Shown here in pieces: positions 34,848-42,675 of a DNA stretch of 64,000 bases. The notes under the pieces were generated by a model, which saw nothing but the letters and a program-made list of their open reading frames with translations, was not told the DNA's origin and ran no database searches. Position 1 is the first letter of the stretch; the number at the start of each line of letters is the position of its first letter. The DNA comes from Parabacteroides faecis (lineage in GTDB: Bacteria; Bacteroidota; Bacteroidia; Bacteroidales; Tannerellaceae), in NCBI RefSeq assembly GCF_014647375.1, contig NZ_BMPB01000009.1, forward strand, positions 186,001 through 250,000. Direction: 5' to 3'. A program made the translations under genes and the position numbers.

Positions 34848-34945
34848 TCGGTAAGCAGCCATTCAACACATTACCGATATGCTCTCTATTGACTAAAATC
34901 GGACTTCCGTTCTGTGGATTAATTTCGTACTTTTACGAAAAAATT

Positions 34946-36271
34946 ATGTTCAAAGCAAATATGATTGCCCCTTGCGGTCTGGATTGCAATTTGTGCAATG
35001 AATCTTTGAAAAGAGAAAATCCGTGCCCCGGATGTAACGGCAGTAATGAATATAAACCTGAGTTTTGTTCCATCTGCTGCAAAATAATCAATTGTGAATT
35101 CAGGGGGAGTCTACAAGGTGATTATTGTGACAAATGTCCACAATATCCTTGCGAACACTTACATGAAAGAGAATACCGGTATATGAATCAATATCCTCTT
35201 TCTGAATCGCCCATGAACAATTTAAAGATGATCAGAGAAAAAGGAATGGATTACTTTTTAGAAAAACAGAAAGAATATTGGACTTGTCCGGAATGTGGAG
35301 GTATTATTTCCGTCCATACAGGTTTATGCAGTAATTGCTCAAAAAACTATCAACATAATATGAATATGGCTTCCGCAAAAGATTACGACGAATTACTCCT
35401 GCTATGGGAGGCTTCTGTTAGGAGCACACATCATTTCCTTACGGAGGATGATATACAGTATTACAAACCTTTAATACGTAACGAATACTTCCAGGCTGTA
35501 GAACTCCATCTCATAAGAGACGGACAAACCCAACAAATCGTTGCTTTTATGGGGTTAAGTGACGATTTGATCGAAATGCTTTTCGTTCACCCGGCACAAC
35601 AAGGCAAAGGGTATGGAAAGAAACTGATAGAATACGCCATACATAAAAAGAATATCCGTAAAGTAGATGTAAACGAACAGAACGAGCAGGCTCTACGTTT
35701 TTACCGAAACAGAGGATTTGAAGTGATCGCCCGGGATGCCACGGACGGGCAAGGCAAACCTTATCCGATCCTGCATATGCAATTAAAGCCTGTCCGGTTA
35801 AGAAAGGCTGAGATTAAAGAGCTCCCGGAACTCCGATGTGTATTCGAAGAAAGTGTCAGAACCTCCTGCCGCAAAAACTATTCGCCCGAACAAATAGATG
35901 CCTGGATAAACCGCGCATCACCCGAACGCTGGCAGGAGTTATTCAGCAGTGATCTTCAATTCATCATTGCAGAAGAAACCGAATCTTTCCGGATCACAGG
36001 ATTTACGTCATTCAACCAGCAGGGATATTTGCACAGTATGTTCCTTTTACCCCAATTTCAGGGACAAGGGATCGCTACGATCTTACTGGACCATGCAGAA
36101 GATTTCGCACATCGGAACCATCTCCCATCTCTTTTTGCAGAAGTCAGTCTCACTGCGCGTCCCTTCTTTGAGAAGCACGGATTCATCGTTGAAGAAGAAC
36201 AATCAGTCAAAATAAAGGACACCGAAATGACTAATTTCAAAATGCGTAAGTTCTTTATCCACGATTTATAA
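34946..36271 (+). CDS. DUF3795-type Cys-rich domain fused to two GNAT acetyltransferase domains
   Basis: I place the start at ATG 34946 (MFKANMIAPCGLDC); an earlier in-frame TTG at 34889 would add a poorly conserved-looking stretch. The 441-residue protein begins with a DUF3795-like zinc-binding region (C10, C14, C17, CPGC, CSICC, CDKCPQYPC) and a second ribbon CPECG...CSNC near 115-135. Two GNAT domains follow: the first has VHPAQQGKGYGKKLIEYA with the acetyl-CoA loop QGKGYG near 219, and the second has PQFQGQGIATILLDHA near 371. Both keep the Q-x-x-G-x-G/A loop, so both may bind acetyl-CoA. Such a fusion could acetylate a small molecule or protein; the substrate is unknown. TACTTTTA at 34928-34935 is a weak promoter candidate. 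Confidence 0.8.
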   Translation: MFKANMIAPCGLDCNLCNESLKRENPCPGCNGSNEYKPEFCSICCKIINCEFRGSLQGDYCDKCPQYPCEHLHEREYRYMNQYPLSESPMNNLKMIREKGMDYFLEKQKEYWTCPECGGIISVHTGLCSNCSKNYQHNMNMASAKDYDELLLLWEASVRSTHHFLTEDDIQYYKPLIRNEYFQAVELHLIRDGQTQQIVAFMGLSDDLIEMLFVHPAQQGKGYGKKLIEYAIHKKNIRKVDVNEQNEQALRFYRNRGFEVIARDATDGQGKPYPILHMQLKPVRLRKAEIKELPELRCVFEESVRTSCRKNYSPEQIDAWINRASPERWQELFSSDLQFIIAEETESFRITGFTSFNQQGYLHSMFLLPQFQGQGIATILLDHAEDFAHRNHLPSLFAEVSLTARPFFEKHGFIVEEEQSVKIKDTEMTNFKMRKFFIHDL

Positions 36272-36275
36272 GAAT

Positions 36276-36310
36276 AAAAAAAGAGGTAGATCATTTCTGA
36301 TTTACCTCTT
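36276..36310 (-). terminator. Terminator of tRNA-Pro (minus strand)
   Basis: A 13-bp stem, AAGAGGTAGATCA / TGATTTACCTCTT (one G-U), loop TTTC, is followed on the minus strand by T7. It also lies 10 bases after the stop codon of the plus-strand GNAT fusion, so it may serve both strands. Confidence 0.85.
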
Positions 36311-36316
36311 CTGTAG

Positions 36317-36390
36317 TCGGGATGAGAAGACTCGAACTTCCGACCTCCACGTCCCGAACGTGGCGCGCTAGCCAACTGTGCTACATCCCG
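36317..36390 (-). tRNA. tRNA-Pro (CGG anticodon)
   Basis: Minus-strand cloverleaf: acceptor CGGGATG/CATCCCG, D arm GCAC/GCGC-type, anticodon stem CCACG/CGTGG with loop TTCGGGA (anticodon CGG), T arm GGAAG/CTTCT with loop TTCGAGT, and discriminator A. CCA is not encoded (CTA follows). The promoter is at 36407-36436 and the terminator at 36276-36310. Confidence 0.95.
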
Positions 36391-36406
36391 TTTTTGATTA
36401 CGGCTG

Positions 36407-36436
36407 CAAAGGTACAACTATTTTTGAACCCACAAA
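36407..36436 (-). promoter_or_regulatory. Promoter of tRNA-Pro
   Basis: On the minus strand: TTTG (36436-36433), 18 bases, TACCTTTG (36414-36407). This is a full Bacteroidales consensus, 16 bases before the tRNA. Confidence 0.85.
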
Positions 36437-36524
36437 TACTTTTGCCGTTTTTTTTCAAAAAAAGTTACTTTCATCCCTTCAAATTCTTTAAATGCATTTT
36501 TTTCGACATTTTTTTCAAGAAACA

Positions 36525-36555
36525 TTTGGAGTGTATCATATTTTCCCTACCTTTG
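36525..36555 (+). promoter_or_regulatory. Promoter of tRNA-Phe
   Basis: TTTG (36525-36528), 19 bases, TACCTTTG (36548-36555) then CACC. A full Bacteroidales consensus, 21 bases before the tRNA. Confidence 0.88.
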
Positions 36556-36576
36556 CACCCGTTAAACAAAACAAAC

Positions 36577-36649
36577 GGTACCATAGCTCAGTTGGTAGAG
36601 CAAAGGACTGAAAATCCTTGTGTCCCCGGTTCGATTCCTGGTGGTACCA
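36577..36649 (+). tRNA. tRNA-Phe (GAA anticodon)
   Basis: Complete cloverleaf: acceptor GGTACCA/TGGTACC, D arm GCTC/GAGC, anticodon stem AAGGA/TCCTT with loop CTGAAAA (anticodon GAA), T-loop TTCGATT, and discriminator A. CCA is not encoded. It is divergent from tRNA-Pro, with both promoters in the 186-base space between them. Confidence 0.96.
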
Positions 36650-36659
36650 CTGAAAATCA

Positions 36660-36691
36660 AGCAGTTATCTAAAAGATGGCTGCTTTTTTTA
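36660..36691 (+). terminator. Intrinsic terminator after tRNA-Phe
   Basis: AGCAGTTATCT (36660-36670) pairs with AGATGGCTGCT (36674-36684, two G-U), followed by a T-run. It lies 11 bases after the tRNA. Confidence 0.88.
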
Positions 36692-36760
36692 TGTAAAAGA
36701 GTAAATACTACAAGAAAAATAAAACCGGGAACTTTATCTATAATACATCTGCATGCAGGA

Positions 36761-39208
36761 TCAATGCCCTAATTTAGAAGCAGGATTTGCCATTGCCGCC
36801 CGATAACTCTGGAAAGTAACCGTCAACGCTGTCAACACCACAATGATTACTAAAGCCACCAAGAACACCCATAAATAAACCGGTGTCTTATATGCAAAGC
36901 TTTGCAACCACACATTCACTCCATAATAAGCGACCGGGATCGAAATAACAAAACAAACAATTGCAATCCGGAGAAAAGACGAGTTCAGCATCCAAAGAAT
37001 CTGCCGGACTGTCGAACCCAGTACTTTCCGCACGGCAATTTCCTTTTCCCGTCCCTGTAATTCAAAAATTACCAATCCGAATACTCCTACCAAAGATAAA
37101 AAGACAGCCAAAAAACAAAGGATAGTCACCAGAGTTCCTTGCCGTTGGCTTTTACTGTAAAGTTCATCCAACGCTGTATCAAAAAAATGGATATCGACCG
37201 GATAGCCCGGAATCAATTCATCCGTGACTTTCCGGATATGTTCAATTGCCGGCCGGGGATTTCCTCCCGCAATCTTAACATAGGAATATCTTTCCGGTAC
37301 CGAACGGCGATAATGATCTTTAGCCGAAGTCCAGAGCCCCATCGGACGTAACTCTTTATACAGGGATTCATAATGTACATCTTCAAAAATACCGACAATC
37401 CGTACCGGAACATCATTATCCATAATACTCGTCCCTACCATTTCCGATATGTCACCCAGTTCTTCGGTTGTAAAACGCGATGCTATCTCCCTCGCAGCTG
37501 TTTCACTCAGGATACAAACCGCCTGTGTATTATCAGGAGCCTCATCCGACGGACGGAAATTCCTGCCGGCAATCATTTTAATATCCATTAACTCCGGAAA
37601 ATCAGTCGATACACCCAGCCAACTCATATAGTAATGTTGTCCTCTGTAATTATATCCGATAAAAGAGCGGGATTCATCCGATACAAATTTAAACTCGCTA
37701 AAAGAAACATTACTGATATCAGGACTCTCCAAAAGACGTGATTTGAATAATTCACTTTTTTTCAAAGCCGCCCCCATACTGAGCCTCACTTCCAACACAT
37801 TCTCCTTATTAAATCCCAGATCCACATTTCCTATATATTTGTTCTGCAGGAAAACGAACAAAACACCCACAACCAACGTAATCGAAATGACAAACTGGAA
37901 CCCGATCAGTAACTTTCGTGTAATCTTCGCCCGGTCACTCAGGGTAAAAGACTTGTTCAGTGCCATAACCGGAGGGAAAGAGGTTATATAAAAAGCCGGA
38001 TACATGCCAGCCAGTATACCACTTCCTACAGCAAGAAGGAATGTCCATACAAGAATCTTCCAATTGGAATACAAATCCAACGGATGTCCCAGCATGCCTA
38101 TAATCCACTGAACATTATTCAAAAGGAATACCAAAAGCAGTGCAAAGAAAAAAGCAAGAATAGAAACACCTAAAGATTCCAAAACCAGATATTTCCGGAG
38201 TGTAGCATCCGAACTGCCCAGCACTTTCTGAATCGTAATCGATTTGGTGCGGATCGGAGCCAATGCTATCGACAGGTTTATATAATTGACCAACGCAATA
38301 CCGATGATCAGGATGGCAATAAAGAATAACATATTCGTTCTCAACTTATTGCCGACAGGAGCCGCATCTGCACGAACCTGCTGACCAAAATAAAGATCGG
38401 ACAAAGGCCGGAGACGAATATCGTCAATCGCAAAATCCTTCAGAAAATCCCTGCTGTCAGCCATATACTTTTCAGTAGTAACAGACGCTGATTCCGGTGA
38501 TGACATCAACAGACAACAATAATAAAGACCTGTATTCCAGTCCTCCATCATTTCCTTTTCCATTATCGGAATATACAAGGCATTCTTCACACGGGTATTT
38601 TCAGGAAAATCACGGAAAACGCCACCCACTATATATGCAGGTTCAAAACTTAGCCCATAAATGATTGAACCTTCCGCCCCAGCAAATTCAGAGAAATAAA
38701 CCGGTTTACCGATCGGATTCTCTTCGCCAAAAAGTTTTCTTGCCATACTTTCCGAGACCAGCATTCCCTCCGGACGCTTCAAGCAGTCCGAACTTCCGGC
38801 TATTAACTCAAAACCAAAAACTTTTGTATATTCCTGAGTGATTCGTTCCACTTGTTCCATATAACTCAGAGCATCAGGTCCTTTACCGGCTGATACACCA
38901 AAACGAATAGAGGAACAAACAAGATTGTTTGTAACGGCAGCAGCTTCTATATAAGGAGAAGCTGCAATAAAACGTTCAAGTTGAGGACGTGAGAAATTAG
39001 CCTCCCATATCCCGTCATTACGCATATTTTCCAACTGAAATATCTTTTCCCGGTTTGTCAGGGAGGCATCAAAACTATATTCATGACTGACATGTATGCA
39101 TATCACGATGAATAACAGAAAAGCAAAACTAAGTCCTAAAAGGTTAGTGACCGTTGCTAATTTATAACGCTTCAGAACGTAAAGTAAATTTTTGAATGTG
39201 CTTTGCAT
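36761..39208 (-). CDS. MacB/FtsX-type ABC transporter permease
   Basis: The 815-residue integral membrane protein has the duplicated layout of large FtsX permeases: TM1 (LATVTNLLGLSFAFLLFIVI), a MacB-like periplasmic core (about 45-285), three TMs, a second periplasmic core (about 450-680) and three C-terminal TMs. The C-terminal half holds GVFGLVIFELQGREKEIAVRK and VLGSTVRQI. No ATPase or HlyD gene is adjacent, so its nucleotide-binding partner is encoded elsewhere. MacB-type permeases act as mechanotransmitters for peptide or lipoprotein export rather than as channels. It has its own promoter box at 39254 and is not obviously coupled to the upstream receptor gene (117 bases). A paralogue sits at 62.6 kb. 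Confidence 0.9.
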   Translation of the reverse strand: MQSTFKNLLYVLKRYKLATVTNLLGLSFAFLLFIVICIHVSHEYSFDASLTNREKIFQLENMRNDGIWEANFSRPQLERFIAASPYIEAAAVTNNLVCSSIRFGVSAGKGPDALSYMEQVERITQEYTKVFGFELIAGSSDCLKRPEGMLVSESMARKLFGEENPIGKPVYFSEFAGAEGSIIYGLSFEPAYIVGGVFRDFPENTRVKNALYIPIMEKEMMEDWNTGLYYCCLLMSSPESASVTTEKYMADSRDFLKDFAIDDIRLRPLSDLYFGQQVRADAAPVGNKLRTNMLFFIAILIIGIALVNYINLSIALAPIRTKSITIQKVLGSSDATLRKYLVLESLGVSILAFFFALLLVFLLNNVQWIIGMLGHPLDLYSNWKILVWTFLLAVGSGILAGMYPAFYITSFPPVMALNKSFTLSDRAKITRKLLIGFQFVISITLVVGVLFVFLQNKYIGNVDLGFNKENVLEVRLSMGAALKKSELFKSRLLESPDISNVSFSEFKFVSDESRSFIGYNYRGQHYYMSWLGVSTDFPELMDIKMIAGRNFRPSDEAPDNTQAVCILSETAAREIASRFTTEELGDISEMVGTSIMDNDVPVRIVGIFEDVHYESLYKELRPMGLWTSAKDHYRRSVPERYSYVKIAGGNPRPAIEHIRKVTDELIPGYPVDIHFFDTALDELYSKSQRQGTLVTILCFLAVFLSLVGVFGLVIFELQGREKEIAVRKVLGSTVRQILWMLNSSFLRIAIVCFVISIPVAYYGVNVWLQSFAYKTPVYLWVFLVALVIIVVLTALTVTFQSYRAAMANPASKLGH

Positions 39209-39253
39209 ATTTGAGTTATTTTAATTTTAAACCCCTGATTCAGAAATACAGAA

Positions 39254-39261
39254 CAAAGCTA
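39254..39261 (-). promoter_or_regulatory. -7 box upstream of the MacB/FtsX permease
   Basis: TAGCTTTG on the minus strand (TAnnTTTG), 46 bases before the permease start. No -33 TTG was seen. Confidence 0.45.
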
Positions 39262-39325
39262 TTCCTCTCTACATTCTTATACTATTTTTTTTGACAAACG
39301 GTCACTTTCTATTGGTGAACTGCAA

Positions 39326-41815
39326 TTATTCCATCTCAAACATTTCTGAATCGTCGCTTCTATCCCTGCTCTTGCTCTTATCTTTCTTCTTGTTCATATT
39401 ACCGAAGTTGTAAGTCAGGGTAAAGCCGACACGTCTGCCGCCACGCCAGTTTTCAGAGTCTTGCCAGAAACCGTCACCGGAGGTAATCGTACGAAATTTA
39501 CGAGAATCCAAAAGGTCACGGGCATTAACACTCAATGTCAGTTTATCGTTCAGGAACGACTTACGCAAGCCGAGATCAACCGAGTAATTCGGTTTACGAT
39601 ATCCTTGCGCCATCAGACGTTTGGAATTGTAGTTGCCTGTCCCCTGCAAAGACACTCCCCACGGCAAACTCAAATTAGCGATCATACGAACATCCCAGGC
39701 AAAACTCTCGTCCGTTTCTCCGGTAACCGGCGTCGATGCACCTGTCGGAAGATAAGTAAAACCATCCAATTTGGAATAATAGAGATTGATCGTTGTCGTC
39801 AGATCGAGTATCTTAAACAATTTGTCTTTACCGACGATCTCCAGACCGCTTGCCTGCGATTTTGCTACGTTCTCACTGGTCGTATACATCACATTATCTT
39901 CTGTATTCAGGAAACGGATACGCTGGATTACATCATCTGTCGAACGATAGTAACCGGAGAGTGATAACGTGTGTCCGGATTCCCACGACTTGATATAATT
40001 CAATTCAAAAGAGTGGGAATATTCCGGTGTCAGTTCCGGATTACCGAAAGAGATATTGGAAGCATCGGATATATTCCGGAACGAATTCAACTGTCCTCCC
40101 CAGGGACGACGCAAACGACGCGTATAATTTACTTGTAATTCATTATTTTTAGGTAAAGAATAAGAAATGAAAGCACTTGGGAACAGCTTAAAATAATCCT
40201 TTTCGAAGCTCTCGGAAGGTTTGCCGTTAAACTCCTGGTCAAAATCCAGCGAACGGGTATCCACACGCCAGTATTCTCCACGCAGACCGGCCTGATAACT
40301 AAGGTTTTCCCATTTGCCACCATACGTCATATAAAGAGCATGTACATCCTGATTATACAAGAAACGGTTGTATAATGTCTGATCCTGCTGGATATTTTCG
40401 GCAGTCGTTCCGGTATAGGTATCTACCGGACTGGCATTACGTTGGAAAGTTCCTTTATAACCGGCTTCAATGCGTGACATATCGGATATCTTATTGCTGT
40501 AATCTGCCTGTACTTCCCAGGTTTTATCTTTTATGTCATTCTCCTGGGTCTGATAGATAGGATCTGCAGACTGGGAAGGATCAGTATATTTAGTCGATTG
40601 CTGAAAAATGTCCATTCCGTCGCGTTTCCATTGATTGTTACTGACTGTCAGGTCGATATTACTTTTGTCCGAGAACTTATGGACATAATTCAATTCCAGG
40701 TTATACATCTTCATATCCGAGTCGCCATTCGTTGTGCGGTCGCTGGTATAAAGTGTATTCCTTTGGCTGTCGGTAGAAATATAATGGATCGTTTCACTAT
40801 TATCGCCTCCTCCGGTCATACCCGTCACATTAAGCGACAAGTCATCGTTTTTGGTCATATGCCAGGTAGCACCGAAGCGACCAAACCAGTTATTATGCTG
40901 CCGCTTGGAATCGTTCGTCTGGTCCAGGAAGCTGTGATCTGTCGTATTCTCCCGGCTGGTAATGCCACCCCCTTTAAATTCACGGTTCCGGTAGTTCAGG
41001 TTTGCATAAGCATCTACCTTGCTACTGCTATAATTGATATTGCCACTTGCCTGATAACCTCCATCCGTATCGGCTCCCGCCTTTACACTTCCGTAATAGC
41101 CTGGTTTGCGGTCATCTTTTAAAATGATATTGATAATACCCGCCGTTCCTTCGGGGCTGTATTTGGCAGAAGGGTTCGTTATTACTTCTACCTGTTTGAT
41201 ATCTCCGGCAGGCATCATTTCCAGAATATCCGCCTGGTTATCTGAGGTCAATCCTGAGGCTTTGCCATTGATCCAGATCGTTACGCTGGAATTTCCCCGC
41301 AATGAAACAGATCCTTCATTATCAACTTCCACGGAAGGAATATTGGATAAAAGATCACTGACAGAACCACCTTCGGAAGCAATATCCTGCGTCGCATCGA
41401 ACACCTTCCGGTCGATCTCAAAACGCATCTGAGGCCTTTTGGCCACAATCTCCACTTCATTTAACTGGTTAGCATCTTCTTCCAGTGTCAGTTCTCCCAA
41501 ATTGAGTACCTGGCTATTGGTACCGATTGAAATAGTTTTGGAGACTTCTCCATAGCCGATATAAGAAAAGGTAACGACATATTCCCCTTTCTTCAATCCG
41601 CCAATGCTATAATTTCCATCACTTCCTGTAACAGAACCTTGCAGAATTTTATCCGAACCTTTTGCCTTCACCTGAACAGTTACGAACTCCAACGGTCCGC
41701 CCAGTTCCCCATCCATTACAGTACCTTTAATTCCTCCGTCTATCGTTGCTCCATTCATCGCCGGTGTCATGCACACAAGCATACCGGCCAGCAAAAAACT
41801 TACCTTTTTTTTCAT
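39326..41815 (-). CDS. TonB-dependent receptor-like outer-membrane beta-barrel protein
   Basis: The 829-residue protein has a Sec signal (about 1-22) and a carboxypeptidase-like regulatory domain (about 27-110; GIKGTVMDGELGGPLEFVTV, GSDGNYSIGGLKKGEYVV). The plug comes next (LLSNIPSVEVDNEGSVSLRG, VTIWINGKASGL, IIKDDRKPG-type end), followed by a large beta-barrel ending RRVGFTLTYNFG and an unusual charged tail (NMNKKKDKSKSRDRSDDSEMFEME). It is the outer-membrane protein beta-barrel type (OMP_b-brl_3), not SusC, and no SusD is adjacent. The ligand is unknown; peptide or siderophore uptake is possible. It stands alone on the minus strand, 117 bases before the permease gene. Confidence 0.88.
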   Translation of the reverse strand: MKKKVSFLLAGMLVCMTPAMNGATIDGGIKGTVMDGELGGPLEFVTVQVKAKGSDKILQGSVTGSDGNYSIGGLKKGEYVVTFSYIGYGEVSKTISIGTNSQVLNLGELTLEEDANQLNEVEIVAKRPQMRFEIDRKVFDATQDIASEGGSVSDLLSNIPSVEVDNEGSVSLRGNSSVTIWINGKASGLTSDNQADILEMMPAGDIKQVEVITNPSAKYSPEGTAGIINIILKDDRKPGYYGSVKAGADTDGGYQASGNINYSSSKVDAYANLNYRNREFKGGGITSRENTTDHSFLDQTNDSKRQHNNWFGRFGATWHMTKNDDLSLNVTGMTGGGDNSETIHYISTDSQRNTLYTSDRTTNGDSDMKMYNLELNYVHKFSDKSNIDLTVSNNQWKRDGMDIFQQSTKYTDPSQSADPIYQTQENDIKDKTWEVQADYSNKISDMSRIEAGYKGTFQRNASPVDTYTGTTAENIQQDQTLYNRFLYNQDVHALYMTYGGKWENLSYQAGLRGEYWRVDTRSLDFDQEFNGKPSESFEKDYFKLFPSAFISYSLPKNNELQVNYTRRLRRPWGGQLNSFRNISDASNISFGNPELTPEYSHSFELNYIKSWESGHTLSLSGYYRSTDDVIQRIRFLNTEDNVMYTTSENVAKSQASGLEIVGKDKLFKILDLTTTINLYYSKLDGFTYLPTGASTPVTGETDESFAWDVRMIANLSLPWGVSLQGTGNYNSKRLMAQGYRKPNYSVDLGLRKSFLNDKLTLSVNARDLLDSRKFRTITSGDGFWQDSENWRGGRRVGFTLTYNFGNMNKKKDKSKSRDRSDDSEMFEME

Positions 41816-41980
41816 TATTGTCTAAATCAATCTTTTTCCCATTTTGTCAATTGTTCTGTTTGACTAAAATAAAAAGAAATGGTTTATTCAGAAAAATGAT
41901 AAAATAAGTAAATATTTGCCATCTTTCGATGGTTTTTTTAAACAAATCCTCACTTATGTCCTGGTTTTGAAGATTTAGAT

Positions 41981-41988
41981 TATCTTTG
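41981..41988 (+). promoter_or_regulatory. -7 box for the C39-like peptidase gene
   Basis: TATCTTTG (TAnnTTTG) followed by CATC, 23 bases before the ATG at 42012. Confidence 0.6.
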
Positions 41989-42011
41989 CATCATATCAAC
42001 TTACTTATGTT

Positions 42012-42572
42012 ATGAAAAAGATCCTCTTTAGTATAGTTATAATAATATTTACATCTGTAAATTTTCATTCGAAGGCTCAAACGCAGAAAATTGATAATTA
42101 TGATTTTTTTGATTCTGTTGTAAATAATCATAATCAAATATTTCAAACATCTTGCATTCCGTCAGCTGTCGAAATGGTACTAAAGTATTGTAAAGTTGTA
42201 GATTTTAATTTTTACGACTTACAAAATGAATGGAAAAACAAAATCGACGGTACTTTCCGTAACTTTGATAATAAAGAATTATACGGCGTTACTTTTTCCC
42301 GTAAATTTGATTTACCTCGGGATGCAAACTTTCCGATAGATAGTCTTTTTCTAACTATAGAAAAAGAATTGAAATCCGGGAAAAAAGTGATTATCTCCCT
42401 TCCGTCGGACAGCGGTTGGCATATGTATGTCATCTACAAACAAACACCAGATGGAGAATTTATTTCATACAGCAAACAATGGAGTCATACATTAATACTT
42501 AGGAATACAAAAGAAATTGTGAAAAAAGTCAACGGGACGGATATCATGACTTACAGTATCAATAAGAAATAG
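42012..42572 (+). CDS. Small secreted C39-like cysteine peptidase domain protein
   Basis: The 186-residue protein has a Sec signal ending near FHSKAQ (about 1-23). QTSCIPSAVEMVLKY near 45-59 matches the papain-like/C39 active site, with Gln45 as the oxyanion residue and Cys48 as the nucleophile. GWHMYVIYK places His137 as the general base. The third residue (usually Asp or Asn after a DG turn) is not obvious; the segment reads SYSKQW. C39 and C39_2 domains cleave Gly-Gly leaders or act as bacteriocin-type peptidases, but a stand-alone periplasmic copy has no assigned substrate here. It has its own promoter and terminator and no partner genes on its strand. The codon use looks AT-rich beside its neighbours, which hints at transfer. 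Confidence 0.65.
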   Translation: MKKILFSIVIIIFTSVNFHSKAQTQKIDNYDFFDSVVNNHNQIFQTSCIPSAVEMVLKYCKVVDFNFYDLQNEWKNKIDGTFRNFDNKELYGVTFSRKFDLPRDANFPIDSLFLTIEKELKSGKKVIISLPSDSGWHMYVIYKQTPDGEFISYSKQWSHTLILRNTKEIVKKVNGTDIMTYSINKK

Positions 42573-42605
42573 AATAAGAGTACACTAAATGTAAATAAAA
42601 ATGGC

Positions 42606-42632
42606 AAGGGACAGTTCAGTTCGTCCCTTTTT
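42606..42632 (+). terminator. Terminator between convergent genes
   Basis: AAGGGAC (42606-42612) and GTCCCTT (42623-42629) form the stem, followed by T5. On the minus strand a T5ATTT run also follows, so it can serve the fimbrial operon end as well. Confidence 0.75.
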
Positions 42633-42675
42633 AATGTGCCACAGGTTGATATTATGAAACTTCAATATGTGTTTC

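Noticed and set aside
34889-34945. TTG start for the DUF3795-GNAT fusion
   Set aside because: The DUF3795 signature starts right after ATG 34946; the extra 19 residues look like translated non-coding sequence.
36577-36649. tRNA-Phe as integration site of a mobile element
   Set aside because: No integrase, no repeated tRNA 3' end nearby, and the flanking genes look like ordinary chromosome.
39326-41815. SusC of another PUL
   Set aside because: No SusD gene is adjacent, and length and ending match the general outer-membrane beta-barrel receptor type rather than SusC.
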